NCBI GenBank assembly: GCA_033439255.1
Contig: CM065880.1
Coordinates: 3,100,001-3,164,000 of the forward strand
DNA from: Hericium rajendrae
Taxonomy: Eukaryota > Basidiomycota > Agaricomycetes > Russulales > Hericiaceae
Direction of reading: 5' to 3'
Length of the DNA: 64,000 nt
In this document: piece after piece, positions 12,086 to 23,599 of the stretch
Numbering within the stretch: the first letter of the stretch is position 1
How the letters are laid out: the number at the start of each line of letters is the position of its first letter
Made by a program: the position numbers and the translations under genes
Notes under the pieces: model-generated
Told to the model about the DNA's origin: nothing
Database searches by the model: none
The model's input: the letters and a program-made list of their open reading frames with translations, nothing else

Positions 12086-12823
12086 TCATTTCCGCTTCTT
12101 AGTGTTGTTCATGAGCTCGAGCGCGCGCGTCGACCTCGGCTTCGCGAGCTTGCACGACAGCATCGTCTGCGAAACTTCGGGCAGTAAAGGCAATTGAGTG
12201 CGGTGTAGTGTGCACTTTTTTTTGGAGTACCGATGCTCGAAACTGATCTTCTGCACATCTTGGTATACGACTGCCTCGCCACGAGCTACAAACGGTAGCG
12301 GTTCTGAGTCCGTGGACTTGACGGTGATGATGCATGACGTGGCATGGTGCAGGCCCTTTTCATCTACAGTGTATCGGATCTTTTTGACAGTACCCAATGT
12401 GCCGTTGCATATTCCACCGGCGACATCATTGTTCTGGCCAATAAGAACAGGCATGCCAATGGCCAGTGGGAGTTTTCCGAGCCGTTGGTTTGTGACGCCA
12501 GAATTGTATGTTTGTAGCTGCTCAACGAGCACGGGATTTGTGACAGGCTGACCATCGTGTTTGTCCACAGCATAATACCAATGTAACGCTTGATTCGAAC
12601 GGTGCGCAAAGTCAATCGCAGCACGTTCATTGAAGGCATCTTTAACTGCATTCTTTGTGAAGATAAATGGTGCGTCTCGCCAGTCTCCGTCAGTCCAATT
12701 TGGGTTGACGTTTTGTATGAGTCTGGTCTGCAGTAGCTCGTAGTCATCTCGGGTACAAGCGCCAGTGAAGCGCGATTCGAATGTCGTGAGTATTGCGCCG
12801 CGTTCCACGTCATAGTCTCTCAT
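12086..12823 (-). pseudogene. C-terminal fragment of a Pif1-family (Helitron-type) DNA helicase
   Basis: An open frame of 245 residues. The central part (LPLAIGMPVLIGQNNDVAGG, then ICNGTLGTV) and the later FVARGEAVVYQ and LHRTQLPLLP stretches match the C-terminal half of Pif1-like helicases of eukaryotic Helitrons. The Walker A and B motifs, which should lie N-terminal, are absent; the frame begins only 24 bp from the divergent gene at 12847. The end after LPLLP departs from the expected pattern, so the C-terminus is also damaged. The element is therefore non-autonomous. In intact Helitrons this domain is joined to a Rep nuclease that drives rolling-circle transposition; no Rep motif was seen in the insert. 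Confidence 0.72.
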
Positions 12824-12846
12824 TCACAAACTCCATCTCACAGCTC

Positions 12847-13821
12847 ATGCGCCTTCTCACAAACGACAACGCCGCATTGTACAAACACGGCAATGTCGCC
12901 ATTGCGCCCTTCAAGATCGTGACAGAGGACTTGTACACGGTATGTGCTAATCACGTTTCTATCCGTCTGCTCCGTAACTCACATCCTGACATTACAGGTC
13001 ACATCTAAGAATGTCGCCAAGAAGCAGACGACAGCTGCTCCGACACGCACCAACCGCAAGCGCAAGGCCGATGACGATCTCGACTCGACACGCAACGCCG
13101 AGGCCGGACCTTCCCACGCAAGCTCATCCACCTCTTCCACGAACGACGACTCCTCTCCAGCATCTCCCGCTGCCGACAACATCCCAATGAGCACGATCAA
13201 TATGCCCGGTCCTGACGGTACGCGCTCTCCTCGCTCCCCTTGCATGTCGTACTCACTATCCCTCCACAGATGTTGCTCTCGACGCGCGCTACCACTTTAA
13301 CGTTCTACCGGACCACGTCGGCCCCCGATTCCAGCACCGCGACGCGCGCGTCGTCCAGTTCAATATCCGAGATGTTCACAACCAACTCATTCCACCTTGG
13401 CGCTACCCGGTCGTCTTACGTGCGGGCACCATCGCCCTCGCCGCTGTCGGCATCCGTTTATGGGAGATGCCCGGAATGGGCAACGGCAGGACTTCCTTCG
13501 TACGTTTATATCCCTTGTCTTCCTAGTTTCCTCTATAACATCTCCACACGACAGACCTTCCAGATGGTGCTCAAGAGCCTGAAAGTGCTCAAAGAGTCCG
13601 ACATGCCGGAAGATTCTATCACGACATCAACAGAACCTCACGTTGCGACGCGCGAACACGCTCAGTCGACCATCCCCGCTGAGATCGCCAACGATCTCGC
13701 ATCATTCAGCATTCCTCTTGCTGATGACGATGACGCTGGCATGCACGATGCCACCGAAGTCGAAGACGAACGCCCTGCGCCATCCTCCGTGGCGAAGGGC
13801 AAGAAGAAGCGCACCTATTAA
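12847..13821 (+). CDS. Element-borne four-exon gene, possible single-strand DNA-binding accessory protein
   Basis: Exons 12847-12939, 12998-13217, 13270-13499 and 13555-13821 join in phase through three GT-AG introns to give 269 residues with no defects. Residues 1-45 are conserved-looking, followed by a basic then Ser/Ala/Asp-rich linker with the nuclear-signal-like NRKRK. The compact block around NIRDVHNQLIPPWRYPVVLR and the following AGTIALAAVGIRLW is beta-strand-rich. The tail is acidic and ends in GKKKRTY. I do not recognise the family with certainty. The beta-rich block and its head-to-head position with a Helitron helicase suggest an OB-fold, RPA-like protein (inference only). The 23-bp gap to the helicase frame could be a bidirectional promoter. 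An alternative is a captured host gene. Confidence 0.6.
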
Positions 13822-15181
13822 ATTCATGGCAGCCGTGACTCGTCTGGTGATTATTTCGGTGTCTTTTCCTTCTACGTGTTCTACATTCTTCTTGCATCTT
13901 TCGTCAACCGCGTTACTATATTTCTAGTTCTTTTCCGCCTGCATTACCTATTCTGTCATGTATGCCTGTACTTTACTGTAGCGATAGCATCTCTCCGATA
14001 AATAAATAAAACCAAAAAAAAGGCCTTTGGCCACCAAATCCCTCTGCGTGCTAGTCTAATCTACAAAAGAGTGACGGTAGCGGGCCTTGCCGCGCAGCCG
14101 GCGTTATCGTTATAAGGTCGGCGATGTCGTTGGCGTCGGGTGGAACGGCGGGTATTGCGGCATGTGCCGTTTCTGCCGGAAGGGCGACTTTGAGGCGTGC
14201 GTCGAGCAGCCTGTGACGGGGTTCTCGCACGACGGCGGCCATGGTGAGTACATGTACGCACCGCAGAATGGTATGTTGTTCTGGCAGTTTATATTGCAAA
14301 CCAAGCCTGACATGTCGCCCCAGCTATCGTCGCGCTTCCTGAAGACGCTACCAAGAACTCGTCCTACGCCGAACTTGCACCACTGCTCTGTGCAGGGTTC
14401 ACCGTCTATGACGCCGTGCGCACCACACCACACAAACCCGGCGATATCTGCCTTGTGCAAGGCATCGGCGGTCTCGGCCACCTCGCCATCCAGTACGCAG
14501 CCAAAATCGGCCTGAAGGTGTACGCTGTCTCCTCCGGGCCCGCGAAGGAAGCCCTCGCGAAATCGCTCGGCGCATACGAATACATCGACTCGAAGCAGAC
14601 CGACGTCGTGGAATACATCCAATCGCTCGGCGGCGCAAAGGCCATTATCTGCACGGCACCGTCGGCGAAGCACATCAGCTCGATTATTCCTGCAGCCTCG
14701 CGATACGGCGTCGTCACCCTTGTGAGCGCTGCGGTCGACGGGAACGTGGAGGTGTTCAATCCATTCATGAACATGCGGCGGGTCACGCTGCGCGGTTGGG
14801 CATGTGGTGCAGCGCATGACGCGGAGGACTGCGTGCGGTTCTCTACCATGGCGAGTAAGTACCTGATCTCCTTGATCTTGGCTCCTGTGACCTGAATTGT
14901 TGCCCAGACATCAAAGCAATGGTGCGGGAGTTCAAGCTCGAGGAGTTCAATGATGCGTACGAGGACATGGCTGCAGGCAAGCCTCAATTCCGGAACGTGA
15001 TCGTCTTCCCTGAATAGATACCATACTGCCATCCTATAATACATAATTTTTCAATTGACTTGAAGCGACATTGTACATTCCACGAGATACTGGCGGTGCG
15101 ACCAATCCCAGAGCGCTCAAAATCGCATAACGTAAATGAAATCGGGGGCGCTCTGAAAATACGTCCATGGGAACGATGAGC

Positions 15182-16987
15182 TTATCGGGCGGGAAAATAA
15201 GAGTAAGACGTAAATCTACGCACTGGGTCATGGATCACGATTGCATCATCGGTGATGAGTACGTTTGACCGTGTTAAATCCAAGTTCCGTAGCTTCTCAG
15301 GAAGTTCAATGGAGGTCTGCAGAACAGGGAGCGGGCTTGTAACAGGGAGCGGACAAGCCCGTTCGTCCGTATCTCCAGCTGTTGGCAATATTTGCAACAC
15401 AGGCAGCTGCGCGTGCAATGCACGCGCGTTCCAGTGCACTAACATGACATCGCGAGATGGGTTATCTTTAGGCACCTTAATAGCCTCGTGATCTGTCCTG
15501 TGGATATATCGTGAAACGCGCAGGGGGGAGAAGTCATACACATAGAGCCGACTGAAATCCTCGGTGAACTTCACCGAGCGCATCCCTGAGATGAAGTCAA
15601 ATCGGGCCGCTGCAAGGCGCCTGGGCTCAAGAACAGTGCTAATGTCGACCTGGACGTGCGTGTCCGTAAGGCCCCACTCGTGCCACGCGAACTGCTGCCC
15701 AGGCACAGCATCCATGATGAGTCTTCTGAGCCGGGATGCTGGCGTAGTGATCTTCAGGGCGGTATCGAGGGTGAGATCGCCCGAATCGCAGAAGGCAGTG
15801 ATCGTGACAATGGAGTCTGGGAGATCCTCGGGGTGAGAATAGGCGAAGACGGACTGTCGAGCGGAGCTTGGGCAGCATCGGACGTAGACTGGGTACAGGT
15901 CAATGCCGGGCAGCAAGAATGCACAGCGATTGGCCTCTTCGTCTGCATGCGGACGCGCCGGGGTGCGGCTCGGAAGGTCGTACACCGAGATGCAGGCTCC
16001 GTCCTTTTCCTTGAAGAATGAGGCGACCAGAATATGGAATTCATCTAGAAAAGTGAGTGCGTAGATACGATCACTAATGATTTTCTGTATGATAGTATAG
16101 ATTCAGCTTCTGCAAAGAACGACGCGATAATGCCTACCAATATCTTGTCGCCCGTCTTCCAGTTCCACACGATAAGAGGTAGACGGTCTTCTCCTGAGGG
16201 ATGATAGATGAGAACGCCTAGATGATCCTGCACAACTTGCGCGTCGTACAACACGTCGTACGCCGACAAAGATAGATGAAATATACTATGGCGCGCCAAG
16301 GGGTGAGCGACACCTGTCGTTAATGAACGCAGATGTATTATCGATTCTGAACTAAAGCCCTAGAGCATCAGCGAACGACCTAGAGGTACAGATCAAGTGC
16401 GAACCTCAGCGTCGTGTCCATCCAGACGAGCAAGTCCTGTGACGGATCCATCGTGAAATCCTGGCAGTCCACATCCTGCACTGCCCAGGACTCCCACTTC
16501 GTCGCTGCCAGCCTGCGTGAGGGGATCCGTGTCAGATAGAGAGCTGGGTCAAACTTTCTCTTTTGTGCGAACACATTGTCACGGAGCAACGCAAAGGCCC
16601 AGGAGTGTGCCATTTGAGGTGCTGCAGGAACTTTGGCGAGCTCGTTCCAGACGAGATTACGCCACGCAGCCCGATGGCCTTTCAATAGGTTTGTCCGTTT
16701 GCCGATCTCGTGTGTTCTGGGCGGTCCTTCGGTAACGCCACTCACGGCAAGCTCAATCTTGTAGTTCAAACTGGGGTTGTCAATGCTTATCTTCCAAGAT
16801 CGGCAAACCTAACGTCGCGAACGTCAAATTGAGACGCGCAGATCCGAAACAGTAGCAGACGAACCAAACGTGATAGAACCAACGTTCGAACATCCATCGC
16901 CATGAAGATAAGGAACTTGATCTCTTCAGGCAACCCATTGAAGTGTTTTGTCGGGACGTCGAAAACCTGGCCGCGACGTTGTGTCAT
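15182..16987 (-). CDS. F-box domain protein
   Basis: Exons 16987-16865, 16808-16390, 16351-16138 and 16084-15182 give about 552 residues. The F-box is near residues 15-55: FNGLPEEIKFLIF, then RTLVLSRL, and across the first splice VCRSWK. It is followed by IDNPSLNYKIELAVSG, a motif pattern familiar from large basidiomycete F-box families. The remainder is a beta-rich region of unassigned fold (TGVAHPLA, WNWKTGD, FLDEFHILVASF). Family knowledge: the F-box binds Skp1 in SCF ubiquitin ligases and the C-terminal part selects the target. The second intron is only 38 nt under this model, so that boundary is the least certain. The 3' end faces alcohol dehydrogenase copy 2 (convergent, 164 bp apart). 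Confidence 0.82.
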
Positions 16988-18001
16988 TTTGAAAGAGATG
17001 ATGCGTGAATGGTGGGTGTAAGTATGGGTTAATATGCCGCTGCTGGCTCCAGCATATTTAAAGGTTTATGCTTGCATGGCCTTTGTACTCCTTTCGGAAG
17101 ATCACTCACCTGCATTTAGAATGCCGTACGACACTGTCATAAGGCCTGCGCGTTGTGATCCCGTTGAACTCGACAATGACAGACAACAAAGGACAATGCC
17201 ATCCAAATTGAGAACATATTGCAGCATGCCGTGTCCCTTGGTTGTGAGCCTGTGTCTATCCTGGTCCCAGTACCTCGATAGAATTTCCAAACAAAGAAGA
17301 AACAAATACATACGCTGGGTGCTCGCCAGAATTAGCTGAAGACGAGATACAGGGTAAACGGCATGAGTGCGAGATCCTAGAGACGACGGAGGCCCGACTG
17401 GGAGACAATTATTGGCGATATCGGGTTTAGAATACCGTGCCGTCATGCCGAATGCCGATGTCATCGCTTTGAGAGCAGCAATCGGAACATTTTAGTCCTG
17501 TATTCGCGCGATCAGGCTACTCTGTTCCCAATCCTGATTAAAGTCGAATGATTTTGTCCGCTGGGGTAAAAGCTGCCTCTTCCTCTTCTGCACTCATCTG
17601 CCACATCGTGTAGATAGACAACTGTGCTTTCCTGAGTCCTGACGATTGTGAGTTGAAGATATCATGATTCCAAATATCACCCCAGGAGATGCCTTGCCCG
17701 AGAGCGCCGAAGGACAGCAGAGTGCCAGCGCTGGTCAGTCACGGTGAGCGCGTGGGAGCAGCTCTATCGGCCTTTAGGAGCGCGTTGCAGTAGGCAATTT
17801 TAGCCCTCTATCTGTCCATCACGATCAGCAGACCGCGTCGAACCATGTGCTCGAGCATCAAATTGACAGTGCATCCACCGCCCGAGTGAGCCTGAGTGGC
17901 TGCATCAGTGACACAACAGTTGGGGTTCGCATCTCGACTAGCAGGCCCGCGCTATATAACCCTCGCGTCCTCGTCCAACGGACGATCAGGAGCTAGGGAA
18001 C
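16988..18001. other. Divergent intergenic region
   Basis: Contains the promoters of the F-box gene and the GH20 gene. A minus frame at 17102-17464 has no recognisable motif and I leave it out. Confidence 0.45.
17953..17959 (+). promoter_or_regulatory. TATA box of the GH20 gene
   Basis: TATATAA lies about 43 bp before the start codon at 18002, which implies a very short 5' leader. Confidence 0.5.
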
Positions 18002-20207
18002 ATGGCGCGCCTCTCAGCCCTTCTGACGGTCTTCTCAGCCCTATCTGCCCCGGCGCTCGCGCTCTGGCCGCAACCGCGTCAGCTGCAGACCGGCTCGAGC
18101 GCGCTCCGCCTCGCACCCAACTTCGCCATCCACCTCGCCGTGCACAATGCGCCACAGGACTTGTCCCAGGCCGTCTTGCGCACGAGCGCGTTCCTCAAAA
18201 ACGATAAACTCGAGCGCCTCGTCGTTGGCCGCGGTGCCGCCGACGCGGCGGCCCTCGCCCATTCTAAGACGATCTCGTCGCTCACGGTTCAGCTCTCCTC
18301 GCATGCGAAGTCTCCTGTCCAGAGTCTGGCGACTGAGGCGCGCGCGCCACTTGGCGAGCGCGACGAGGCTTACACGCTTTCTGTGCCATCCAATGGCTCT
18401 CCTGCCGTGCTCAGCGCCAACTCCACCCTGGGTCTGTTCCGCGGTCTGACGACCTTCAGCCAGCTCTGGTACTACCACAATGGCCAGATCTACACCATCG
18501 AGGCGCCGATATCTATTTCTGACTCGCCTGCATACGTTCGTGTCTCCGACGAACTATAGAGTTTACGATTGACCAAACGTTTCTGCAGCCTTACCGCGGT
18601 CTCATGCTTGACACCGCGCGAAACTAGTGAGTCACCCTTCCAGTCATGAAGAGATAAGCATCTATATTCGCTTCCCATCACAGCTATGCCGTCTCCGACA
18701 TCGAGCGCACAATCGACGCGATGAGCTGGGTCAAGGTACAGCGCCCGATTCCGGCGCCCAAACCAATACTGGACTGACATCTCCGAACGCAGATCAACAC
18801 GTTCCACTGGCATGTCTCCGACAGCCAGAGCTTCCCGATCGAGATCCCCGGCTACGAGGAGGTCGCGCAGAAGGGCGCGTACTCCGCCTCGTCGGTCTAC
18901 ACCGCGTCGGACGTCGCGCACATCGTGCAGTACGCGGGCGAGGTGCGTGTGCCCTTTCGCGTCGACGATCCAAGGCTGATCTGGCGTCCAGCGCGGAATT
19001 GATGTCCTGCCGGAAATCGACACGCCCGGGCACACCGCTATCATCTCCGAGTCGCATCCCGATTTGGTCGCGTGCGCCGGCGCAACGCCCTGGTCGACCT
19101 TCGCGAACGGTACGCGCCGTACCTTTCCTGTCTCCGCGCGGAACTCACTCATCGAACGCAGAGCCCCCCGCGGGCCAGCTACGAATCACCTCGCCCGCCG
19201 CGCAGAATTTCACGACGGGCCTGCTCAGCGCCGTCGCGGAGATGTTCCCGTCCGCGCTGCTCAGCACGGGCGGCGACGAGGTGCGCGTGCTCCCTGGCGT
19301 ACGCGTGGGCTTCGCTGATGGTGTAGTGATAGATCAACATGAACTGCTACACGCAGGATCCGGAGACGTCGGCTGCGCTCAACGCGTCTGGCCAGACGTT
19401 CACGCAGGCACTTAACAGCTTCGTGGGGGCGACGCACAAGGCCGTGCGTAGCCAGGGAAAGACGCCTGTTGTCTGGGAGGGTGCGTTGCCTTTCCTCTTT
19501 ACCACCTTCTCATTTTCGCTCATATGGCGACGCAGAGATGGTGCTTGACTACAATGTGACGCTCGCAAATGATACCGTCGTCATGTGCGTGCTGTTCCCT
19601 ATTACTCCGTGAAGTATGATTGACGGCGTGTTGGCAGGGTGTGGATATCATCTACGAACGCGGCTGCTGTTGCGGCCAAAGGGTACCACTTCGTGCACTC
19701 GGCGTCGGACTACTTCTACTTGGTCAGTGTTCAGTAACCTTGAGTATGACCCAATGCTCACGCACGGATGCAGGACTGTGGCGGCGGCGGGTGGGTCGGA
19801 GACAACATCAATGGGTACGCTCGCCCGTTTCCTTTCCTTTCTTTCCCATCTAACGTGCCCCGCACGCCAACAGAAACAGCTGGTGCGACCCCTTCAAGAC
19901 ATGGCAGAAATCCTACTCCTTCGACCCCACCGCGAACCTCACCGCCGCAGAGGCGCAGCTCGTCCTCGGCGGGCAGCACCTGCTCTGGTCCGAGCAGTCC
20001 GGGCCATCGAACCTCGACCCGATCGTCTGGCCGCGCGCCGCGTCCAGCGCGGAGCTCTTCTGGAGCGGGCCCGGCGGGAACGTGAGCACGGCGCTGCCGC
20101 GCCTGCACGATACTGCGTACCGCTTCGTGCAGCGTGGGGTGAAGGCGATTGCGCTGCAGCCGGAGTGGTGTGCGCTGAGGCCGGGGGTGTGCGATCTGAC
20201 TGCGTAG
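18002..20207 (+). CDS. Secreted beta-N-acetylhexosaminidase (GH20)
   Basis: Eleven exons (first 18002-18535) joined by GT-AG introns give about 555 residues. The N-terminal signal peptide (MARLSALLTVFSALSAPALA) is followed by LWPQPRQLQTG, the start of the GH20 N-terminal domain. The catalytic barrel shows YRGLMLDTARN, INTFHWHVSDSQSFP, DVLPEIDTPGH and the catalytic Asp-Glu pair in STGGDE. Substrate-pocket tryptophans are in WEEMVLDYN (across a splice) and LLWSEQSGPSNLD. Family knowledge: removes terminal N-acetylglucosamine from chitin oligomers and glycans outside the cell, in cell-wall recycling or nutrition. Several N-glycosylation sequons (NST, NFT, NAS, NVT, NDT, NLT, NVS) fit secretion. 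No defects were seen. Confidence 0.94.
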
Positions 20208-20558
20208 GGTGGGGTATATTTTTCTTGGACTTGGAGGTATACATACCCTCATTGCTGGACATTTGTCGATCAATGGATGCTTGTGCGTTGGTGTGAGCTT
20301 AGATTATTTGTGTCATTCGATCGCGCTAAACAGGTACGTTTTGAGGCTCATGTACCTGTTTCGATTGGTTATAATGAGGGTGAGAGGCGGCAGGACATGC
20401 ATTTGGTAGTCTGGTATTGTTTTAAATAAGATGATCCGAAATCTGCGATGTTAGTGGCATTGGATATAAGTAGGTATCCCTGTAAATGCTATAGATCATG
20501 TCCGCAATAAGTCCACCTGAACTCCATGAAGTCCACGAAAGAATGATAACCCAGCGCC

Positions 20559-22000
20559 TTAGATGCTCGCTGCAACCAGACCAGCGAGCGCACAAAAGGC
20601 CAATGTTATAGCAGAGGCAGACATGGACGACGCACCGGACGCAGAGGGCCTGCTCAACGCTGGTCAAGACTTGGACGGAGACAAGTTCGCTAGAGACGTA
20701 CGAAGAACTAGGTGCCGCTGAGGACCCGGTACTCGTCCCACTCGAGCCTGACGCGGAAGCAGACGATCCATCCGGATTGCCCACGGCTGCGCTCGCGTTG
20801 AACGCGCGTGTCGTGTTCGCCTGCAGAGTCCAACTAATCCCGCCTGTTACGTGCGCAAGGAACAGGTCGTCCTGCATACAAGTTTCAGCACATATTCCTG
20901 AGTTCGAGTAGCAGCCGCTTACGTGCCACGTCTCGTTCAGATGTCCGAGCGACGTGTAGAAGCTGCGTCCCGCAGTCCCGTTGCTGTCTACGCCCGCGCC
21001 GTGCTCCTGGTACCACGCTGCGAGGCGGATCCGCGTCAGAACATTCAAGCCCAGGATGTCGCGCATCGTTAGACCAGGTGTAAGGGCGAAGACTAACCTG
21101 TCGGGTGCGGGGTTCCTTGATCGAAGTTCCGGGGACCAGGATCTGCAACGCAATGATCAGAAAGGGCGCGTCTAGAACGCGACGTGCGGCGAAAAAGCAA
21201 GCGCACCAGTGTATGACGACTCATTTGCAGAGAGAAGGACGATGGCGCCGACGGCGCGCGGGTCTGATTTGAAGTTATACCTAACGAGGTGTGGGACATA
21301 GCAGATTCTGAAGTGGACGGAGGGCGCACATCTCGTCCTGCACGTGCCATTGGGCAGGCAGCATGCTGGTGCTAGGATGCGACGCGTCCACGACGTCGAT
21401 AGTCTGAAATCTACAATGAGATTTTGAAGCGAAGACAAAGGACAGCAGGAGACCCACCGCGTTCTGCAAGACTGGATGATAATCGAAAAACGCGCCTGAA
21501 CCAGAAATGAGCAACCCAATCCGGCTACGAACATGAGAAGCACTCACCGACTTCCCGCCCGTAGAACGTCGTGTTGCGTAGACAATCCGATGCCGAATGC
21601 AGCCCGACGAAGTTGCCTCCGAGATACAGATACTTCTGCAACGCCGCCTTGCCCGTGTCATCCAGCACTTGACCCGAATCAGCTTCGCGCCTGCCCATCG
21701 CGCTGCATATGACGCACCTTCGCCAGTGTTCATAAGAAATATGAGCAGGTCGTATTGCGAAAGCCCGTCATCTGTGAAGCGACCCTTGTCCTCCGTCGCA
21801 TCGAACTGGATGTTGAGCACCGAGCCCTGTGCGACGAGCGCGTCGCGCGCGGTGGGGATCGAGTCGTGCCGGAAGTCGGCGGTCGCGGAGAAAATGAGGG
21901 CTCGCGCGGGGGCTGCAGCTTGAACAGCGGTCGTGAGATGAACGAAAGGCAAGGATGCGAGGACGAGCAGGGAAAGGGTGGGTGAGAGTGGCAGGTGCAT
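20559..22000 (-). CDS. Secreted, GPI-anchored ThuA-domain protein
   Basis: Start at 22000 gives a signal peptide (MHLPLSPTLSLLVLASLPFV, later AVQAAAPA). The ThuA-like domain follows: RALIFSATADFRHDSIPTAR, a phase-checked splice to VLDDTGKAALQKYL, then GGNFVGLHSASDC, FFDYHPVLQNA, ASHPSTSMLP, and near the end HGAGVDSNGTAGRSFYTSLG and HVTGGISW. Eight short GT-AG introns all keep the frame. The C-terminus is a Ser/Thr/Ala-rich stalk ending in a hydrophobic tail (SAITLAFCALAGLVAAS) before the stop at 20559, a typical GPI-anchor signal. ThuA domains are glutamine-amidotransferase-like folds linked in bacteria to trehalose or sugar utilisation; the fungal secreted form has no settled function. The substrate is unknown. 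Confidence 0.87.
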
Positions 22001-23599
22001 GGCGGAATGGTGAGAAGAGGAGGTCCGAGAGGCGCCCACAAGCTTACATTCGAACCATCACGACCGCCTACCACCAGAGTAGTGGCTTTGGGATATTCCT
22101 CGCTTTGAGTCGAATTTTGTCAACTTTTGTCGCCGCCTTTGACTTAGCGTACTAATACTATGGAATCCGAGACAGACCAGCTACAAACAATGGCATGCCG
22201 TGCCACAATTTCTCGGCATTCACCCAGGACCCCAGTCAGTATATGACGCCGATGCCTATTAATCCATAGAAATACGTTAATAAACCATTCAACTCGAGAC
22301 GTGCATACTTGTGAATTGTCTTGTACTATTCTTGAGATCAGTCTTTGCTTTCCTGTGGGGGTTTCCTTTCTATCTCTGCTCTCACATCCTTGTGAACTAT
22401 CATCACATGCTTGTCTCTTTCAACTTTCGACAACTACATTCCAGCCATGACAATTCAAGCTACTGACTAGACATAAGCAAGAGTCATAAATACGACAAAT
22501 TAGAATCATATATTGAATAGGGAGGTTGACAAGTACAGTCGCTGATAACATTGCCTTCGGGCTTTTCCTTCCATCGGACGACGTGCACCTCTGCATTGGC
22601 ATTGGGGCGATCTATCGAGGACGTGATGATCAACATCATGTATTATTTCTGGGGTGGGGCTGCCATGGTGTGTCGCAGGGCTGGTGTATGTGCATTCATA
22701 TTGCAGTGTCCGTACTTCCACGTAGATGCGTCCATGAAGATACGTCTTCGCACAGACGTTTACTCGGACCGCAGCGATCGATCAACAGAACGGAGCGCGG
22801 ACACACGGCGGTCCGAATCCACCCACACCTCGTTTCATTTCATCGCCTCCTCGACCTGTACGGCACGGGTGGCAATAACGACGCCCACTCAGCGCATGCT
22901 CAGGTGGATGCATAAGCCCCATGGCTGTCATCGAGCCGCGATAATCATACGAGGCTTCAGTGCGGCCCATAGATCTCGGACACAGAGCAGAGAAGCATAC
23001 GACGTCATCGGCGGACGCTGCGTGCATGTGGGGCTGATGCAGAAGCTGATTCTGCGGGACCCTGGCGGGCATGGGACTGCAGCGTAACACCGGGGTAGCA
23101 GCACAAGAAGACAAGTCCAAGTCTGCCACTAGGCGACGGAAGCCCGGAGACGCAGTCCGCAGAGCAGATGGCTACGAAGCGGGGAAGCGGGCGCGCAGGG
23201 TGGATACCGTTCATCTCTCACGGTACTGCTGCAAGTGGAGAGATCGCGATATATGCGCATGGGCCTAGGCAAGCAACCTAGGCATGCAATATTGCGTGCA
23301 CTGGGAGTGCTGGGAGTGGCTCCGCAGGGAAAGAGCACTTGCGCCAATAGCACAGGGATGAGCGACCGCATCGCTCGCAAGACGACGAGGGAGACGCACC
23401 AATCCCCTGTGCGCGGCGATGCACGCGGAGCTGCAGCATCCACGAGGCTCGCAACCGCACGCCTCCTCACCGCTCCGTCTCCAGCCCAGGCCTGTACCAT
23501 CCTTCGCATCGTGCTTCTGGAGTCTGTGCCGGAGCCGACGCAGGCATGGAGGTGAGAGCCCATGAAGCCGCCTTGGGCGAGGACAGCGAGGACAGACGA
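22001..23599. other. No intact gene recognised
   Basis: Overlapping short frames on both strands (for example 22551-23087 + and 22782-23129 -) show no family signal. The minus strand from about 23600 downward may contain further decayed C-terminal sequence of the aspartic protease relic, but I cannot follow it. Confidence 0.35.

Larger units (their letters stand above)
11370..14112. mobile_element. Helitron-like insertion in alcohol dehydrogenase copy 2
   Basis: Comparison with the intact tandem copy defines the ends to the base: host ...GGTA, then element TCCCCGCTACCC... to ...GTTATCGTTA, then host TAAGG. It starts with TC, sits between host A and T, has no target duplication under this reading and no matching terminal inverted repeats; these are Helitron hallmarks. 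About 10 nt before the 3' end is a short hairpin (GCCG-CGCAGC-CGGC). The 3' end is GTTA, not the canonical CTRR. The first 25 bp form a strong hairpin around CTACCCTTTAGGGTAG, and part of it (CCCGCTACC) recurs inverted near the 3' end at 14075-14085. A TA target duplication (element 11370-14110) is an alternative reading. Cargo is a helicase fragment and an intact divergent gene. Confidence 0.75.
11052..15017 (+). pseudogene. Zinc alcohol dehydrogenase, tandem copy 2, split by a 2.74 kb insertion
   Basis: Exon 1 is 11052-11085. Exon 2 begins at 11144, is interrupted after 11369, and resumes at 14113. The remaining exons are 14113-14270, 14324-14854 and 14908-15017. The frame resumes exactly across the gap: the insertion lies inside the Tyr87 codon, between a host A and T, with nothing lost. 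Apart from the insertion there is no stop or frameshift. Cys46, His68 and Glu69 precede the insertion; the four structural cysteines and the Rossmann motif follow it. Coding identity with copy 1 is high. The clean break implies a recent event. Unless the element is spliced out as an intron, the product would lack its cofactor domain, so the allele is probably null. Confidence 0.92.
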
